Under the pieces are notes generated by a model. The model was given only the letters and a program-made list of their open reading frames with translations, was not told the origin of the DNA and did no database searches. Positions 27,124 to 36,248 of a stretch of DNA of 64,000 nt are shown piece by piece. Each line of letters starts with the position of its first letter. Positions within the stretch are counted from its first letter, which is position 1. Position numbers and translations under genes: made by a program. The stretch is from Parasulfuritortus sp037439465 (GTDB lineage Bacteria > Pseudomonadota > Gammaproteobacteria > Burkholderiales > Thiobacillaceae). The stretch spans positions 1 to 64,000 of the forward strand of contig JBBIVX010000012.1 of the NCBI GenBank assembly GCA_037439465.1, read 5' to 3'.

Positions 27124-27597
27124 ATGCGTATCGGTCACGGCTTCGATGTACATGCCTTCGCTGCAGGGCGTAAGCTCATCATCGGCGGAGTCGATATTCC
27201 CCACGCGCGTGGTTTAGCCGGGCATTCCGATGCCGACGTGCTGTTGCATGCCATCTGTGATGCCTTGCTGGGCGCAGCGGGCATGGGCGACATCGGCCGC
27301 CATTTTCCAGACAGCGACAGCCGTTACCAGGGCATAGACAGTCGCGAACTGTTGCGTCACGTTGCCACGCTGCTGCGGCAGCAGGGGTGGAAGGCCAGCA
27401 ACGTCGATGCCACCTTGATCGCCCAGGCGCCGAGGATGGCGCCGCATATTCCAGCCATGCAGCGGCATATCGCGACCGACCTCGGCATCGAAGCCGACGC
27501 CGTCAACGTCAAGGCCACCACCACCGAAGGGCTCGGCTTCGCCGGCCGTGGCGAAGGCATTGCGGCTGCCGCGGTATGTCTGATTAGGCGCAGTTGA
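27124..27597 (+). CDS. ispF: 2-C-methyl-D-erythritol 2,4-cyclodiphosphate synthase
   Basis: A 157-residue enzyme of the non-mevalonate isoprenoid (MEP) pathway that cyclises CDP-methylerythritol phosphate. Family start MRIGHGFDVHAF contains the Asp8/His10 metal ligands, and the third ligand His lies in HSDADVLLHAICDALLGA. The end TTTEGLGFAGRGEGIAA is diagnostic. ispD, normally just upstream, is absent. It overlaps thpR by 4 bp. Confidence 0.96.
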   Translation: MRIGHGFDVHAFAAGRKLIIGGVDIPHARGLAGHSDADVLLHAICDALLGAAGMGDIGRHFPDSDSRYQGIDSRELLRHVATLLRQQGWKASNVDATLIAQAPRMAPHIPAMQRHIATDLGIEADAVNVKATTTEGLGFAGRGEGIAAAAVCLIRRS

Positions 27598-28136
27598 AAC
27601 CGGTGCGGGTCTTCCTCGCCTTATGGCCGGACGCCTCCATGCGCGCCCGGCTTGCCGCTCAAGCCCGCCGTCTGCATCAGCTCTGGGGTGGACGCATCAT
27701 GCGACCCGAGACCCTGCACCTCACCCTGGTTTTTATCGGCAATGTGGCGCACAACCTTCTGCCGAATAGACTCGGCGTGCCGCATGGTGTCGACATTCCG
27801 GCCTTTGCAACAGTTTTCGACCGTGCGGATTGCTGGCGGCATAACCGTATCGGTTTTCTGACCGCCACTTCGCCGCCGCAAGCCCTGTTCGACCTTGTGC
27901 AGGCGCTCGAAGGCAGTCTCATACAAGCGGGTATCGATTTCGACCGGCGCCCCTATCAGCCGCACATCACACTGTTACGCAACGTCACTTGCGGTTCCCG
28001 GACTTTAGCGGGAGACGAGGCGGCTGCAGATTTTCAACCTATCACTTGGGACGCACGTGAAATCGTGTTGCTGGGATCATCGGCCAGCCCGGTCGGGGTC
28101 GTTTATCGGCCTCTGGCGACTTACCCGTTGTCATAA
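27594..28136 (+). CDS. thpR: RNA 2',3'-cyclic phosphodiesterase ThpR
   Basis: A 180-residue 2H-phosphoesterase (LigT family) that opens RNA 2',3'-cyclic phosphates and has ligase activity in vitro. The paired HxT motifs are HLTLVFIG near residue 42 and HITLLRNV near 123. The gene opens with TTG at 27594 overlapping the ispF stop (TTGA); a GTG at 27603 is an alternative start. Confidence 0.9.
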   Translation: MKPVRVFLALWPDASMRARLAAQARRLHQLWGGRIMRPETLHLTLVFIGNVAHNLLPNRLGVPHGVDIPAFATVFDRADCWRHNRIGFLTATSPPQALFDLVQALEGSLIQAGIDFDRRPYQPHITLLRNVTCGSRTLAGDEAAADFQPITWDAREIVLLGSSASPVGVVYRPLATYPLS

Positions 28137-28559
28137 CACGAGATGATTCTTGAGATGCCCGGCCAGCTCCCTATCCGCTAGGTGGGTATAGTCCTTGTTG
28201 ATGCTGTCGCTGATCTTGCCCTTGACCTGGTTGGTCAGGCGCGCATTGATGAGGCCAAGGAAGGGTGCAGAGGCGATCAGTATCAGCCTTTCGTAGGCGT
28301 TGCCGACCCGCCCTGTTTCGAGCTCGTGGCTGATCTGCTGCGCAAAACGTTCGGCCTCATGCAGTTTTGGGTCGGTGGGCTGGGCGTAACTGCCGGAACC
28401 CTGGAAATTACCGACGCGGTCGCTCACCAGCTCGGCGGCCTTCTCCCGGCTTTCGGGGTGGGCGATTTCCTTAAGAAGTTGCAGGCCCTTGTGCGGTCCC
28501 GTGTTGGCAAACAGTTTGGCGTAACTGGCGTTGGCCACCATGATCCAGGTTATCGACAT
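28131..28559 (-). CDS. Host attachment-family protein
   Basis: A 142-residue protein of the bacterial 'host attachment protein' family (PF10116-like). Signatures are ITWIMVANASYAKLF at the start, a central FAQQISHELETGR segment, and AYERLILIASAPFLGLINARL, followed by a tail with DLADR-type residues (HLADRELAGHL). The family resembles degraded eRF1/Pelota-like baeRF domains; despite its name the function is not settled. The ATG at 28559 was chosen because similarity begins there. It stands alone between thpR (convergent) and mnmH. Confidence 0.85.
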   Translation of the reverse strand: MSITWIMVANASYAKLFANTGPHKGLQLLKEIAHPESREKAAELVSDRVGNFQGSGSYAQPTDPKLHEAERFAQQISHELETGRVGNAYERLILIASAPFLGLINARLTNQVKGKISDSINKDYTHLADRELAGHLKNHLVL

Positions 28560-28635
28560 TGCGACCCTCTCAGGCAAGTGGTTGAAATGGGCGGGAATGC
28601 GCGGAAACGATGCAAAACCCGCGACTATTTCTGCG

Positions 28636-29736
28636 TCACAGTTTAACGTTAGCAACCGGCCTGAACGAGTCAAGGACGACGCTGGCCAACTCATGAAACG
28701 AGGCTGCTTGCGGTGAGGCGAGAAGATACGTCGGGCCTTCCAGCGCGCGCCTGAAATTTCTGGCGAGGGAGCGGCTGTAGGCGGGGTCGTAGTGGCTGGT
28801 CAGCAATGCCGCCACCAGTTCATCCCAATGTCCGGCGTGGGCGAGGGCCTTCCAGGCGGCAATTGTCTGTCTGCCTTTGAGTTCGAGCAGCCTGTCAAGC
28901 GGCTGTTCAAACGTTTCCGGCGCGGCAAGAAAATGGGCGTAGTCTTCCTTGAGGAGGGCAACGCGCACCGGCATCGGGGCATCCAGATTTATGCAGGCCG
29001 CTTCGCGCATGCAGGCCAGCAGGGTATCTGGAGTTTGCAGAACGCCAATCTTGCGGCTTTCCGATTCAACGAATATGGGCTTGTCCGGCACATATTCACG
29101 CAGCGCCTGCCAGATCAGGCTTTCAAAGAACTTTTGGCCCGGTTGCGGGCGATTGGGGTAGGCACCCAGCACCGAGCCCATGTGCGCCGCCAAGTCTTCT
29201 AGGTCGAGAACCTGCGCACCCAGTTGTCTTAATGCCCGCAAAAAACGGCTTTTACCGACACCGGTGGGGCCACAGACCACGATGAAGCGCAACCGGCCGG
29301 GCAGACTGGCGAGGTCGGTAATGACCTGGCGGCGGTAGGCCTTGTAGCCCCCTTGCAGTTGCGCCGCCTGCCAGCCGACGCTGCGCAGCACGTGTGTCAT
29401 GGCACCACTGCGGGAGCCGCCGCGCCAGCAGTAGATAAGCGGCCTGTAGCCTTTGGCCTTGGCGGCGAAATGACTTTCCAGGTGACAGGCAATGTTGTTG
29501 GACACCAGGGCGGCACCAACCTTTTTGGCCTCAAAAGGCGATACCTGAGTGTAAATCGTACCCACCCGCGCCCGTTGCGTATTGTCCAGCACCGGCAGGT
29601 TGATGGCGCCGGCTATATGGTCCGTTTCATATTCCGCTGGCGAGCGGACATCGACGATCTCATCGAACTGGTCGAGCGCATCGAGCCCATAAACCTCCGG
29701 TCGTCCCCGCATGCGTTTGTCGTCAGCGCAGGGCAT
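28636..29736 (-). CDS. mnmH: tRNA 2-selenouridine synthase MnmH (SelU)
   Basis: A 366-residue enzyme that geranylates and then selenates 2-thiouridine at the wobble position of certain tRNAs. The N-terminal rhodanese domain (IVDVRSPAEYETDHIAGAIN) carries the catalytic Cys in LIYCWRGGSRSGAM. The C-terminal P-loop domain has GPTGVGKSRFL. The start overlaps the smpB stop (TGATG), supporting the ATG at 29736. It needs selenophosphate from SelD, which is not in the window. Confidence 0.93.
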   Translation of the reverse strand: MPCADDKRMRGRPEVYGLDALDQFDEIVDVRSPAEYETDHIAGAINLPVLDNTQRARVGTIYTQVSPFEAKKVGAALVSNNIACHLESHFAAKAKGYRPLIYCWRGGSRSGAMTHVLRSVGWQAAQLQGGYKAYRRQVITDLASLPGRLRFIVVCGPTGVGKSRFLRALRQLGAQVLDLEDLAAHMGSVLGAYPNRPQPGQKFFESLIWQALREYVPDKPIFVESESRKIGVLQTPDTLLACMREAACINLDAPMPVRVALLKEDYAHFLAAPETFEQPLDRLLELKGRQTIAAWKALAHAGHWDELVAALLTSHYDPAYSRSLARNFRRALEGPTYLLASPQAASFHELASVVLDSFRPVANVKL

Positions 29737-30182
29737 CAGGTTTCCCGGCGCATCAGGCGCGCCTTCTCGCGCTGCCAGTCGCGCTGTTTCTCGGTCTCGC
29801 GCTTATCGTACTGTTTCTTGCCCTTGCCAAGACCGATTTCCAGTTTGATGCGGCCCTTGGCGTAGTGCAGATTGAGTGGAACCAGGGTGTAGCCGGCGCG
29901 TTCCACCTTGCCGATGAGACGTTTGATCTCCTCGGCATGCAGCAGTAGTTTGCGGCTGCGACTGGGGTCAGGGTGGATATGAGTGGAAGCGGTGGCGAGT
30001 GGACTGATATGGCAGCCTATGAGCCAGACGGCGGCGTTGCGGATCACCACATAGGCCTCCTTAAGCTGTGCGCGGCCGGCGCGGATGGCCTTGACTTCCC
30101 AGCCCTCCAGCACCAGCCCAGCTTCGTATTTTTCCTCGACGAAATAATCGTGGAAGGCCTTTTTGTTGTCGATGATGCTCAT
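29736..30182 (-). CDS. smpB: SsrA-binding protein SmpB
   Basis: A 148-residue partner of tmRNA in trans-translation, which rescues stalled ribosomes. Signatures are NKKAFHDYFVEEKYEAGLVL, EGWEVKAIRAGRAQLKEAYV and the basic tail starting KGRIKLEIGLGKGKKQYDKR. The ssrA gene itself is not nearby. It is divergent from ratA with 65 bp between starts. Confidence 0.96.
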   Translation of the reverse strand: MSIIDNKKAFHDYFVEEKYEAGLVLEGWEVKAIRAGRAQLKEAYVVIRNAAVWLIGCHISPLATASTHIHPDPSRSRKLLLHAEEIKRLIGKVERAGYTLVPLNLHYAKGRIKLEIGLGKGKKQYDKRETEKQRDWQREKARLMRRET

Positions 30183-30247
30183 TGGGGTGGGGAATTCGCC
30201 GGGTTTTCGTGTATTTTAACAGGCCTGTCCAACCTGCCCGAACCCCT

Positions 30248-30685
30248 ATGTCGCAAGTCGTAAAGTCTGTCCTGGTGCCTTATACCCCGGCAGAGATGTA
30301 TGAACTGGTCGATCGGGTCGAGGAGTATCCCAATTTTCTGCCTTGGTGCGGCGGTACCGAACTGCATCATCGTGATGTATCTACCACCGAAGCCACCATC
30401 CGCATCAGTTACTTGCAATTGCGGCATCACTTCACCACGGTCAACGACAAACGGCCGCCGGAAGAAATGTTGCTGCGATTGAAGGATGGCCCATTCCGTG
30501 ACCTGGAAGGTTATTGGCGTTTCAAGCCATTGGGGGATGTGGCCTGCAAAATCGAGTTCATGCTGCGCTATGAGTTTTCCAGCGGTCTGTTGGAAAAAGT
30601 GTTGGGACCGGTTTTCAGTCATATCGCCAATACCTTGGTGGATTCTTTCGTGCAACGAGCCGAAAAGGTTTACGGAGAACGATGA
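30248..30685 (+). CDS. ratA: RatA-type START-domain toxin-family protein
   Basis: A 145-residue coenzyme Q-binding/polyketide-cyclase (START-like) protein of the RatA/YfjG/COQ10 family. Family features are VPYTPAEMYELVDRVEEYPNFLPWC and HHFTTVNDKRPPEEM. In E. coli RatA was described as blocking 70S ribosome association, while the mitochondrial relative COQ10 binds ubiquinone. The start at 30248 is chosen after the smpB-proximal region. The stop is directly adjacent to ratB. Confidence 0.9.
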   Translation: MSQVVKSVLVPYTPAEMYELVDRVEEYPNFLPWCGGTELHHRDVSTTEATIRISYLQLRHHFTTVNDKRPPEEMLLRLKDGPFRDLEGYWRFKPLGDVACKIEFMLRYEFSSGLLEKVLGPVFSHIANTLVDSFVQRAEKVYGER

Positions 30686-31000
30686 ATGATCAAGATCGAA
30701 GTGGTATACCCCTTGCGCGACAGACAAACGTTCGTCCAGCTCGACTTGGTGGAGGGCAGTACCATACAGGAGGCGATCGAGGCGTCGGGCCTGTTACGCG
30801 AGTTTCCCGAGATCGATCCGGGCGGAAGGAATAAAGTAGGCGTCTGGAACAAGCTGGCCAAGCTGGAGACGGTATTGCGTGACCATGACCGGGTGGAAAT
30901 CTACCGGCCACTCAAAGCCGACCCGAAGGAAATCCGCAAACAGCGCGCGGCGGAGGGCAAGGCAATGAAAAAGGGGGGCGGCGACCTGGTGGCAGCCTGA
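30686..31000 (+). CDS. ratB: RnfH-family ubiquitin-like protein (RatB)
   Basis: A 104-residue beta-grasp protein of the RnfH/YfjF family. The pattern is IKIEVVYPLRDRQ, then LREFPEID, a KVGVWNKLAKLETVLRD stretch and the closing DRVEIYRPLKADPKEIRKQRA. It follows ratA with no gap. The pairing is widespread near smpB, but the molecular role is not established. Confidence 0.9.
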   Translation: MIKIEVVYPLRDRQTFVQLDLVEGSTIQEAIEASGLLREFPEIDPGGRNKVGVWNKLAKLETVLRDHDRVEIYRPLKADPKEIRKQRAAEGKAMKKGGGDLVAA

Positions 31001-31030
31001 GGTTCCGCCGGAAGCCGCCTCAGCCTGGTG

Positions 31031-31387
31031 TCATTTGATTTCGGTTGTGGGAAAGCCGGCCTGCCGCGCGCTGAGGCGGCACAGCTCCAAAACGCGCGCC
31101 GCGGCCTGCATTACCGTCAAACTGTCGCCCTGGTTGGCGGCCTCCCGTGCCTGTTTCAAGGCGGCTTCGGCCGGTGTCCACAAGGTGAACGATGCCCTGG
31201 CGGCCTTGGCAGCCGCCTCGGCCTGCGCAAGATTCACTTGCGCGGTTTCGGTCAGGACCGGCCGGGTTTTCACCGCGGACGTGTCTGGCGCAGTCCCGGC
31301 CTGATTGGTGGGCATCCCGCCGCAGGCGCCAAGTACTAAGCAGAGAAGGCTGGGCAAGGCCATGCGGGGGGTAAACAGTGTTTTCAT
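31031..31387 (-). CDS. Small helical lipoprotein (DUF4398-like)
   Basis: A 118-residue predicted lipoprotein. The signal peptide MKTLFTPRMALPSLLCLVLGAC ends in the lipobox LGAC, with Cys22 as the lipidated residue and Gly following. The mature part is Ala/Glu/Lys-rich, with two heptad-like helices (NLAQAEAAAKAARASFTLW and AALKQAREAANQGD), resembling the DUF4398 family found with OmpA-type proteins. No function can be assigned. It is alone and divergent from guaB. Confidence 0.75.
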   Translation of the reverse strand: MKTLFTPRMALPSLLCLVLGACGGMPTNQAGTAPDTSAVKTRPVLTETAQVNLAQAEAAAKAARASFTLWTPAEAALKQAREAANQGDSLTVMQAAARVLELCRLSARQAGFPTTEIK

Positions 31388-31524
31388 GGCAATTTCTTCT
31401 GGCTGGATATTCAGTAGAGTGGGCAGGAAAGTAGCGGCCGTGTGTCTTGGCGTCAACCACCCGGTTGAGTAGCTGCCAGCCCACGGCCCATAGCATGGCG
31501 ACGGCGCATTGCTGCGGCAATCGG

Positions 31525-31530
31525 TATAAT
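31525..31530 (+). promoter_or_regulatory. Probable -10 element of guaB
   Basis: A consensus TATAAT lies 26 bp before the guaB start, in the 168-bp region shared with the divergent lipoprotein gene. No good -35 is visible at 16-18 bp. Confidence 0.5.
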
Positions 31531-31555
31531 AAGCTTTTGCGCGCAAGGTACCACG

Positions 31556-33016
31556 ATGCGAATTCTGCAAAGAGCCCTGACGTTCGATGACGTCCTGCTC
31601 GTTCCCGCCCAATCCGACATTCTGCCCCGCGACGTCAGTCTGAGTACGCATCTCACCCGCAAGATCAAACTGAACATCCCAGTGGCCTCCGCCGCCATGG
31701 ATACCGTGACCGAGGCACCTATGGCAATCACCATGGCGCAGGAAGGCGGCATCGGCATCATTCACAAGAACCTGACCGTGGCGCAGCAGGCCATCGAAGT
31801 GGCCAAGGTCAAGCGCTACGAATCGGGCGTGGTCAAGGACCCCATCACCATCAATCCCGGCATGACCGTGCGCGATGTGCTAGAGATCACTCATCGCTAT
31901 CACATCTCCGGCCTGCCGGTGGTGGACAAGGCCGGCAAGGTGGTGGGCATCGTCACCAATCGCGATCTTCGCTTCGAAACGCGCATGGACGAGCCGGTGC
32001 GCGACATCATGACACCACGCAAGAAACTGGTCACGGTGAAAGAGGGTGTCAGCAAGGAAGAAGTCGTGGCCCTGCTGCACAAACATCGCCTGGAGCGCCT
32101 GGTGGTCATCAACGACAACTTCGAGTTGAAGGGGCTCATCACCGTCAAGGACATCAGCAAATCCAGCGAACATCCGCTCGCCTGCAAGGATAGCCAGGGC
32201 CGCTTGCTGGTCGGCGCCGCCGTAGGTGTCGGGCCGGAAAACGATCAACGTATCGCGGCACTGGCGGAGGCCGGTGTCGACGTCATTGTGGTGGACACCG
32301 CGCATGGTCACTCGCGTGGCGTACTGGAACGGGTCAAGTGGGTCAAACAGCATTATCCCAAGGTCGAAGTCATCGGCGGCAACATCGCCACCCCCGAAGC
32401 CGCGCTCGCCCTGGTCGATCACGGCGCCGACTGCGTCAAGGTTGGCATTGGCCCCGGCTCCATCTGTACCACCCGCATCGTCGCCGGGGTCGGCGTGCCC
32501 CAGGTTTCCGCCGTGGCCAATATCGCCGAGGCCCTGTCCAAACTGGGTGTACCCTGCATTGCCGACGGCGGCATTCGCTACTCTGGCGACATCGCCAAGG
32601 CCATCGCCGCTGGCGGCAACTGCGTCATGCTTGGCGGTCTTCTGGCCGGCACAGAGGAGGCGCCGGGCGAGATCGAGCTGTTCCAGGGCCGTTCCTACAA
32701 ATCCTATCGCGGCATGGGCTCGTTGGGAGCCATGCAGAAGGGTTCCAAGGACCGCTATTTCCAAGACAACGAGGCTAACGCCGACAAGCTGGTGCCGGAA
32801 GGCATTGAAGGCCGCGTGCCCTACAAGGGTTCGGTGCTGGGCGTGCTACACCAGTTGATGGGCGGTCTGCGCTCCAGCATGGGCTATCTCGGCGCGAAGG
32901 ATATTGAAACCTTCCATCGGACCGCCCAATTCGTCGAAATCTCCGGTGCCGGCATCAAGGAATCTCACGTTCACGACGTGCAGATCACCAAGGAAGCACC
33001 GAACTACCATGTGTGA
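31556..33016 (+). CDS. guaB: Inosine-5'-monophosphate dehydrogenase
   Basis: Oxidises IMP to XMP with NAD, the branch step to GMP. The 486 residues include two CBS domains at about 95-205 (for example SGLPVVDKAGKVVGIVTNRD). The catalytic loop has the Cys in GIGPGSICTTRIVAGVG near residue 304. The flap RYFQDN and the C-terminal FVEISGAGIKESHVHDV complete it. guaA follows, as in most bacteria. Confidence 0.97.
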   Translation: MRILQRALTFDDVLLVPAQSDILPRDVSLSTHLTRKIKLNIPVASAAMDTVTEAPMAITMAQEGGIGIIHKNLTVAQQAIEVAKVKRYESGVVKDPITINPGMTVRDVLEITHRYHISGLPVVDKAGKVVGIVTNRDLRFETRMDEPVRDIMTPRKKLVTVKEGVSKEEVVALLHKHRLERLVVINDNFELKGLITVKDISKSSEHPLACKDSQGRLLVGAAVGVGPENDQRIAALAEAGVDVIVVDTAHGHSRGVLERVKWVKQHYPKVEVIGGNIATPEAALALVDHGADCVKVGIGPGSICTTRIVAGVGVPQVSAVANIAEALSKLGVPCIADGGIRYSGDIAKAIAAGGNCVMLGGLLAGTEEAPGEIELFQGRSYKSYRGMGSLGAMQKGSKDRYFQDNEANADKLVPEGIEGRVPYKGSVLGVLHQLMGGLRSSMGYLGAKDIETFHRTAQFVEISGAGIKESHVHDVQITKEAPNYHV

Positions 33017-33099
33017 GTGAGCAGAAGGGGAGAGACGGGAGGCGGGACGGCCTCGGTGGCTTTCCCCTCACTCCTGACTCATCACCCCTCACTCGAATC

Positions 33100-34662
33100 A
33101 TGCGCCAAAAAATACTCATCCTCGACTTCGGTTCCCAATACACCCAACTTATCGCCCGTCGTGTACGTGAGGCAGGGGTCTATTGCGAACTGCATCCATT
33201 CGACGTATCCGAGGCTTTCATCAGTGAATTTGCCCCTGCTGGCATCATCCTGTCCGGCGGCCCCTCCTCGGTGACCGAGGCGGAAACGCCACGCGCTCCT
33301 GAGATCGTATTTGCTCTGGGAGTGCCGGTATTGGGCATTTGTTATGGCATGCAGACCATGGCGGCGCAACTGGGCGGCAGAGTGATGACCGCCAGCCGTC
33401 ACGAATACGGTTATGCCGAGGTACGCGCCCACGGCCATTCGCGGCTGCTCACCGACATTCAGGACCGCACTGACCCGGACGGCAATTGCTGGCTGGACGT
33501 CTGGATGAGCCATGGCGACAGGGTGGAAGCGCTCCCACCCGGATTCAAGGTGATGGCTGAAAACGCTTCGACACCGATTGCCGGCATGTTCGACGACGCG
33601 CGCCATTACTATGGCTTGCAGTTTCACCCCGAGGTCACCCATACCCTCCAGGGCAAGGCCATTCTCAGCCGCTTCGTGCATGACATTTGCGGCTGCGGCC
33701 AGGACTGGAACATGCCTGATTACATCGACGAGGCCGTGGCGAAGATCAAGGCGGAAGTCGGCGGTGATGAGGTCATACTGGGCCTGTCCGGCGGCGTTGA
33801 TTCGTCGGTCGCCGCGGCACTGATCCACCGCGCCATCGGCGATCAGCTCACCTGCGTGTTTGTCGACACGGGACTCCTGCGGCTGAATGAGGCCGAACAG
33901 GTGATGCAGGCCTTCGCCATAAATCTGGGCGTCAAGGTCATCCACGTGGACGCCACGGAGCAGTTTATGGGTAAGCTCTCCGGCGTCACCGACCCGGAGA
34001 AGAAGCGAAAAATCATCGGTGGCGAGTTCGTGAATGTGTTTCAGGCCGAATCCAGCAAACTAATAAACGCCAGGTGGCTGGCGCAGGGCACCATCTACCC
34101 GGACGTGATCGAATCTGCCGGCGCCAAGAGCAAGAAGGCGCATGCCATCAAGAGTCATCACAATGTCGGAGGATTGCCCGCGGACATGCATCTCAAGCTG
34201 CTGGAGCCGCTGCGCGAGCTATTCAAGGACGAGGTGCGTGAACTGGGCGTGGCCTTGGGGCTGCCGCACGAAATGCTTTATCGCCATCCTTTCCCTGGCC
34301 CTGGCCTAGGCGTACGCATCTTGGGCGAAGTAAAAAAGGAATACGCCGATTTACTGCGGCATGCGGATCATATTTTTATTGAAGAGTTACGTGCAAGTGA
34401 TTGGTACGAAAAGACTTCTCAGGCCTTCGCGGTCTTCTTGCCGATCAAGGCGGTAGGGGTCATGGGTGATGGCCGCACCTATGATTACGTGATCGCCCTG
34501 CGCGCCGTCCAGACCCAGGACTTCATGACTGCCCACTGGGCAGAACTGCCCTACAGCCTGTTGGCCAAGGTATCGAACCGCATAATCAACGAGATACGTG
34601 GCATAAACCGCGTCACCTACGACATCACCGGCAAGCCGCCCGGCACAATCGAGTGGGAATGA
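33100..34662 (+). CDS. guaA: GMP synthase (glutamine-hydrolysing)
   Basis: Converts XMP to GMP using glutamine and ATP. The 520 residues comprise a class I amidotransferase domain with Cys in GICYGMQTMAAQLGG near 84 and the His/Glu pair in LQFHPEVTHT. The ATP pyrophosphatase P-loop is GLSGGVDSSVAA, and the C-terminal dimer domain ends in KPPGTIEWE. The start at 33100 is by similarity. The frame is open back to 33013, but that stretch is low-complexity. Confidence 0.97.
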   Translation: MRQKILILDFGSQYTQLIARRVREAGVYCELHPFDVSEAFISEFAPAGIILSGGPSSVTEAETPRAPEIVFALGVPVLGICYGMQTMAAQLGGRVMTASRHEYGYAEVRAHGHSRLLTDIQDRTDPDGNCWLDVWMSHGDRVEALPPGFKVMAENASTPIAGMFDDARHYYGLQFHPEVTHTLQGKAILSRFVHDICGCGQDWNMPDYIDEAVAKIKAEVGGDEVILGLSGGVDSSVAAALIHRAIGDQLTCVFVDTGLLRLNEAEQVMQAFAINLGVKVIHVDATEQFMGKLSGVTDPEKKRKIIGGEFVNVFQAESSKLINARWLAQGTIYPDVIESAGAKSKKAHAIKSHHNVGGLPADMHLKLLEPLRELFKDEVRELGVALGLPHEMLYRHPFPGPGLGVRILGEVKKEYADLLRHADHIFIEELRASDWYEKTSQAFAVFLPIKAVGVMGDGRTYDYVIALRAVQTQDFMTAHWAELPYSLLAKVSNRIINEIRGINRVTYDITGKPPGTIEWE

Positions 34663-34921
34663 TTTGGCAACGACAGGCAGGGACTGGCAACGTCCGGGGA
34701 ATACAGTCAGTCCGCACAGCTGGCGGGTTACACAGACATCTTTCTAGCGGGGAAAAAAGGAACAAAAAAGGACGCTATCCCTTCCTTTCTTAGGCCGTCT
34801 AACCAGACGAGAAAAGAGAAGCGCCCCTTTTGTTTACCTTCGCTGGACTCATTGAGCGGCATGTCGGCGCTCAGGCTACCCATTGTTGCTCGCGCCGAGC
34901 ATGATTACACTGGCGCGCGCA
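34663..34921. other. Gene-free stretch after guaA
   Basis: This 259-bp stretch has no convincing gene. It includes a purine-rich tract at 34748-34772 and a short hairpin CGTCT-AACC-AGACG at 34796-34809 without a following T-run, so a guaA terminator is not clear. The 3' end of guaA is a known integration site for islands in other bacteria, but I see no integrase or flanking repeat. Confidence 0.5.
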
Positions 34922-35725
34922 TCACGCCGACGTGGCTACCAACCCTCGGTAGGCGTGCCAAGTGGCATGTCCGAGCAGCGGAAAGATGATGATCAGACCA
35001 ATAAAGGCGGTGAGGTAGCCAATACCGATGGCCACGACGATCGTAGCCGCCCAGAACAGCATGGGCATTGGGTTGCGGCGCACGGCGGACAAGCTGGTGA
35101 GCAGGGCGGTGACAGGGTCCGATTGCCGATCGACAATCATCGGCAGGGCGACGGCGGTCAGCGCGAAGGCGGCCAGGGCGAACAGGGCGCCCACGGCAAA
35201 GAAGGCGACCACCACCGGCAAGTGATTGGGGTCATTTAATATGCTTGCGCTATAAGATAAGGTCTCCTGGTGGCCGTGAGCATGGATATCGGCCTTGAGT
35301 GTCATGGCCACGGCAATGGCGGTGACGCGCTCCCACAAGGTAAACAGCATGGCCAACATCACCACGAACAGGCCCAAGGACCCGGCATTGTCGCGCAGCA
35401 ATCGGAATGGCCGACTCAATGATGCCAGCGGTTCACCCTTTTCCCGAGAACGGGATATGTCATAAAAACAGGTGGCAAGCAGAGGGGCGATAATGAGGAA
35501 GCCCGAGGTAAAGGTCAGCGCCCAATGGAAGTCGTCCCAGCCATGTGTCACCAACAGCCAGCCCAGACCGGCGAACAACACGCCGTGGGCCAGGGAAACC
35601 GTCCAAGCAGCGGTGAGATCGGCCCAACCGGCGCGCAACCAAGCCAGACAGGCAAAGGTGGAAACCCGATGGATCGTGGGCAGGATAGTAGGCAGTTGTT
35701 CAACTGAATTAGCGCTTCGCGACAT
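34922..35725 (-). CDS. DUF2189 integral membrane protein
   Basis: A 267-residue inner-membrane protein. About six hydrophobic segments are visible, from SLAHGVLFAGLGWLLVTH to IGYLTAFIGLIIIFPLLGHA. The motif APLLATCFYDISRSREKGEP in the first third and the C-terminal PLLGHATWHAYRGLV are typical of the DUF2189 family, whose function is unknown. A good Shine-Dalgarno (AGGAG) precedes the start. It is monocistronic. Confidence 0.82.
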   Translation of the reverse strand: MSRSANSVEQLPTILPTIHRVSTFACLAWLRAGWADLTAAWTVSLAHGVLFAGLGWLLVTHGWDDFHWALTFTSGFLIIAPLLATCFYDISRSREKGEPLASLSRPFRLLRDNAGSLGLFVVMLAMLFTLWERVTAIAVAMTLKADIHAHGHQETLSYSASILNDPNHLPVVVAFFAVGALFALAAFALTAVALPMIVDRQSDPVTALLTSLSAVRRNPMPMLFWAATIVVAIGIGYLTAFIGLIIIFPLLGHATWHAYRGLVATSA

Positions 35726-35907
35726 GGTAGTCTCCTGAGTTATTTAACACAGGGCAGATCGCGATATCTGTCCTGTAATTAAATCCTAAAGCAGGGGCCA
35801 GGCCCTGTACAGCCTGATCCTCCCTGTATTTTGTATACCGTCCGCAGTTTATTGGACAATGATTTGCGGCTCATGTGACCTTCCGGCTGGCATAAGACTG
35901 CCGGCCT
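35726..35907. other. Intergenic stretch beside the transposase remnant
   Basis: A 182-bp stretch upstream of the DUF2189 gene. It includes an imperfect inverted repeat (CAGGGGCC/GGCCCTG near 35792-35807) and another with CCGGC/GCCGG arms near 35882-35905. Part should be the DUF2189 promoter, the rest probably insertion debris. No gene is visible. Confidence 0.4.
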
Positions 35908-36093
35908 TCAAGGGGGCATGACGCCCAGTTTCTCGAGACGCCAGTGACGATTGTAGCGATCCCTGAACTCGGTGACAGCGGCCCTAACCTCCTCCAGGTT
36001 GCGGAAGAGGCGGCCGTGGATCACCTGCTCCTTCAGCGTGCGGTTGAAACGCTCAGCGACGCCGTTGATCCGGGGTTCGGCAACAAACGCGCC
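35908..36093 (-). pseudogene. IS3/IS481-type transposase remnant
   Basis: Only the C-terminal piece of a DDE transposase survives: AEPRINGVAERFNRTLKEQ, carrying the last Glu of the DDE triad, then a helix ending FRDRYNRHWRLEKLG and a stop. The N-terminal helix-turn-helix and the two Asp-containing segments are missing. The preceding sequence (36094-36189) is open but not similar to a transposase. This marks an old insertion that decayed. No inverted terminal repeats could be matched. Confidence 0.75.
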
Positions 36094-36236
36094 ACTCAAG
36101 CCAGCAGCCATTAAGGGCGGAAAAGCATTTTTCCATATTGGCCGAATTTGTGGTGGTACGCCATAGGTCACCCGTCGCCTTACACTCACAATACAATTTC
36201 AAGCAGCGGCCAACCGCGTTTTCTAGCTTCAGGGTC

Positions 36237-36241
36237 AGGAG
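36237..36241 (+). promoter_or_regulatory. Shine-Dalgarno that fixes a TTG start
   Basis: AGGAG lies 7 bp before the TTG at 36249 and is the only good ribosome-binding site before the thioredoxin-like gene. It supports the non-ATG start over an ATG at 36138 that sits next to the transposase debris. Confidence 0.65.
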
Positions 36242-36248
36242 TGCAATT

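Noticed and set aside
33013..33099. Upstream GTG start of guaA
   Set aside because: The added residues are low-complexity and not found in GuaA; MRQKILILDFGSQYTQL is the family start.
34663..34921. Genomic island integration scar after guaA
   Set aside because: No integrase, direct repeat of the guaA end or composition break could be found.
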